Assembly: GCF_002947535.1 (NCBI RefSeq)
Contig: NZ_PUAP01000032.1
Span: 1 to 44,345, forward strand
Length of the DNA stretch: 44,345 bases
Source of the DNA: Enterococcus mundtii
GTDB taxonomy: Bacteria; Bacillota; Bacilli; Lactobacillales; Enterococcaceae
Reading direction: 5' to 3'
In this document: positions 42,589 to 44,345 of the stretch, in pieces
Layout: every line of letters begins with the position of its first letter
Position numbering within the stretch: the first letter of the stretch is position 1
The notes under the pieces: generated by a model
Databases searched by the model: none
What the model was told of the DNA's origin: nothing
The model's input: the letters and a program-made list of their open reading frames with translations, nothing else
Position numbers and translations under genes: made by a program

Positions 42589-43911
42589 CTAGCGCTCGAT
42601 GATTCGTTTACTTGTAAAAGTTATCTTTGTATCGATCCAATAATCGATGTCTGATAGTAGTCTTTCGATCCCTAGTGAATCTTGATAAAAATAAGTTTTC
42701 TGATCACTAGTGAGACTAGCAGAAAAAAAGTGATCTGTGATGACAAGTTGAGCATAACTAGGTGGCTTACTTCTGGTACACACATGGATCGATGTTCGCT
42801 TGCGATGACGTAGTGTTTTATCTAAGATTGCAGCAAGTCGCCTAGCTTCTTCATGGTCATAACGGAAAAAGAACACGATTTTCACTTCCGGTGCATACAT
42901 CTCTAAGTAGCCTCGTTCATTCAACAATTTCAGCAACATCCTTGCCCATTCAGCAGTTGGCTGAAACAAGGCTTGTTGCAAAGCGATACGGAACTGGTTT
43001 GATTTTTCAATAAAATTAGGGATTGTATCTGCTAAAGCTTGATAAGCAATAGCTTCTTCGGGGATAAAGCGGTCATGGAGTCCGATCGAATATTTCAACC
43101 ACTCTTGAAATAGTACTCTTGTTATTTTCTTTTTATTGGAACTCTCAAAATCATTCGTCAACCAAAATAACGAATCTAATTTTTCGGTGACGATTGATAA
43201 TTTTTGATAGACGGAAGTTTTTTCAATCCTTTCCCACCGCTTGTCTGTGATCAAATGGCCATTCAGTCGCACGATGGCTCGATAGTTTTTTTCTTTTGTG
43301 GAAAGTTTTTGTTCAGAGCGAAAGAGTAGTTCTGGAAAAATCTCATAGAAGAACAATTGATGATTCGTGAAAATCTCAATATCTGTCCCTTGAGGTCGCT
43401 GATCCAGTAGTTGGATGAATAGTTCTGAAAAGGTTTGATCTTTGTCTTCCTTAAAAAAAGTTGGGAACTCTTTGAGAAAACAAAAAAGTAAATATCTGAT
43501 TTTTCGTTCAGAACCGTAGATTTGTCGTTTTTTGTAGGAAAAAGAAAGATGATAATCCCCCAACCATTTTTTCAATCGTTCTTGTGCGGAACGATCATAT
43601 TCGAAGGAGTAATCCCTTTGTAAAATCAGATCCCGTAGTAAACAGAAAGAATCAGATCGGATCAAAAATTCAAATAAAAGAAATGGCTCATTGTATGCTT
43701 GATGGTAGACCAATTGGACTTCTTTTTTCCTATAAGCTAGTTCTAAAGGATAATCCTCTGATTTCAAACGCTTCAAATAACGATCGATCGTTTTGACATC
43801 GACATCCATCCTTTTAGCTAAGTCACTTTTCTTCCATGTCAGATCTTTCATTTGGTTGATCAATAAAAAGATATTCTGTGCATTTTTTGTTAGTAATGTT
43901 TGCCAGTTCAT
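42589..43911 (-). CDS. Mga-like helix-turn-helix regulator
   Basis: A 440-residue protein with an N-terminal winged helix (WKKSDLAKRMDVDVKTIDRYLKRL) and a long helical body. The final 120 residues contain VKIVFFFRYDHEEARRLAAIL, a segment that looks EIIB-like, as in Mga/AtxA proteins. GAGGCGA lies upstream of the ATG. A 10-bp inverted repeat stands 27 bp ahead of the start. It is 42 bp upstream of the Phd-like gene on the same strand, so they may share a transcript. Target genes are unknown. Confidence 0.8.
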   Translation of the reverse strand: MNWQTLLTKNAQNIFLLINQMKDLTWKKSDLAKRMDVDVKTIDRYLKRLKSEDYPLELAYRKKEVQLVYHQAYNEPFLLFEFLIRSDSFCLLRDLILQRDYSFEYDRSAQERLKKWLGDYHLSFSYKKRQIYGSERKIRYLLFCFLKEFPTFFKEDKDQTFSELFIQLLDQRPQGTDIEIFTNHQLFFYEIFPELLFRSEQKLSTKEKNYRAIVRLNGHLITDKRWERIEKTSVYQKLSIVTEKLDSLFWLTNDFESSNKKKITRVLFQEWLKYSIGLHDRFIPEEAIAYQALADTIPNFIEKSNQFRIALQQALFQPTAEWARMLLKLLNERGYLEMYAPEVKIVFFFRYDHEEARRLAAILDKTLRHRKRTSIHVCTRSKPPSYAQLVITDHFFSASLTSDQKTYFYQDSLGIERLLSDIDYWIDTKITFTSKRIIER

Positions 43912-43937
43912 TGCTTCGCCTCACTCTATCAATAGTG

Positions 43938-43967
43938 TTTTCGGAGTTATCATTAAGACTCCGAAAA
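43938..43967 (-). promoter_or_regulatory. Inverted repeat upstream of the Mga-like gene
   Basis: TTTTCGGAGT (43938-43947) and ACTCCGAAAA (43958-43967) are perfect complements around 10 nt, with no T-run after them. A regulatory hairpin or operator, possibly autoregulatory, is more likely than a terminator. Confidence 0.5.
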
Positions 43968-44086
43968 TGTCTCTTTTATAAAGTACGCAAAGAAATATTT
44001 TTTATTTTTTTATTTTACTAATTTACAAAATTTACCAGAAATTAATCCAAAATCTCTCGTTTATGTAAATAATGGCAACGACAAAA

Positions 44087-44249
44087 AAGGGAATGGGGCC
44101 TTATTTCTCTCCCACCACCTAAAACCGAATAAACGGCGGGAACAGAAGTAACCTCTTCGGAAAATAAGGCGCCATCCACAAAAATTTGAAGAACAATTTT
44201 CGTGGATGGCGCCTTATTTCTCGAGGCTGAACACTTCTGTCCCGACCTC
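44087..44249. repeat. Palindromic intergenic repeat element
   Basis: A nested inverted repeat: outer arms GGGAACAGAAGT (44138-44149) and ACTTCTGTCCC (44233-44243), inner arms of 18 bp (AAATAAGGCGCCATCCAC at 44162-44179 with its exact complement at 44202-44219). A related segment at 44092-44109 matches 44205-44222 in 16 of 18 bases. The whole is non-coding and resembles palindromic repeats scattered in enterococcal genomes. Copies cannot be confirmed from one window. Confidence 0.65.
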
Positions 44250-44289
44250 TGATTGACCATTGATACGAACGAGTCAACTCGTCAGAACA

Positions 44290-44345
44290 TTAGTCTTTGT
44301 TTAAATTACGCAATAATTCATCGATGTGGTTACCATATACAACTG
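44290..44345 (-). CDS. C-terminal end of a gene extending beyond the right edge
   Basis: The last 18 codons and a TAA stop (44290-44292) can be read on the minus strand, ending YGNHIDELLRNLNKD. It is the only frame there that fits a gene end before the palindromic repeat. The fragment is too short to identify. Confidence 0.5.
   Translation of the reverse strand, partial: VVYGNHIDELLRNLNKD

Noticed and set aside
44042-44260. 72-codon minus-strand ORF
   Set aside because: It is spanned by the palindromic repeat and has no ribosome-binding site.

Overview
The window reads as the chromosome of a low-GC Gram-positive coccus, most likely an Enterococcus of the E. faecium group. The support is family content rather than a marker gene: a WxL/Csc surface-protein cluster, a PhoPR-PstS phosphate module, a CcpN/PpsR/PPDK block, a TPP-riboswitch thiamine-salvage operon, Mga-like regulators and a palindromic intergenic repeat. 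The species call is inference. No tRNA, rRNA, insertion sequence, prophage or CRISPR array was seen.

Layout. (1) 1-3944, minus strand: an Npx/Nox-like flavoprotein that lacks the usual redox cysteine, overlapping the start of a large secreted protein whose C-terminal part is a Pro/Gly/Thr/Glu-rich tandem repeat running off the left edge. (2) 4241-10246, minus strand: a complete sorbitol operon, srlD-srlR-srlM-srlA-srlE-srlB-fsa, with a candidate cre (CcpA) site over the promoter start region. (3) 10315-18329, minus strand: a sorting-signal protein with three InlB-type repeats, then a Csc cluster (cscB-cscA-cscD-cscC) preceded by an Mga-like regulator. (4) 18506-21036, plus strand: TPP riboswitch, thiD-thiM-thiE. 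(5) 21046-25370: ppsR and ccpN (minus) divergent from ppdK (plus). (6) 25394-34398, mostly minus: ribosome and translation genes rsgA, rplS, trmD, rimM, khpA, rpsP, ffh and ylxM, with non-translation genes inserted (a lipoprotein, an FMN reductase, a DHFR-like protein, tag, DUF523). (7) 34488-41901: phoP-phoR (plus), a CtpE-like P-type ATPase (minus), pstS with a phased Pho box (minus) and two small membrane proteins. (8) 41965-44345: a Phd/YefM-like protein without a visible toxin, another Mga-like regulator, a large palindromic repeat, and the last codons of a gene entering from the right.

How the genes work together. Sorbitol is imported and phosphorylated by SrlA/E/B and oxidised by SrlD to fructose-6-P. 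The Fsa-like aldolase could split this or a related ketose. SrlR (PRDs plus EIIB/EIIA domains) and SrlM are the likely activators, with CcpA repression. CscA/B/C/D products are predicted to assemble on the cell wall. ThiD/M/E salvage HMP and hydroxyethylthiazole under TPP control. CcpN and PpsR would control PPDK transcription and activity. PhoPR would drive pstS through the phased TTTACA/TTAACA repeats.

The least ordinary items are: the leader upstream of rsgA (own promoter, a 24-codon ORF whose ribosome-binding site can pair with two downstream segments, then a terminator-like hairpin); the sequence core it shares with a long hairpin before rplS; the cysteine-less flavoprotein coupled to a surface protein; two sorting signals that read LPKTA/LPKTS instead of LPXTG; and the long Phd-like protein without a neighbouring toxin.
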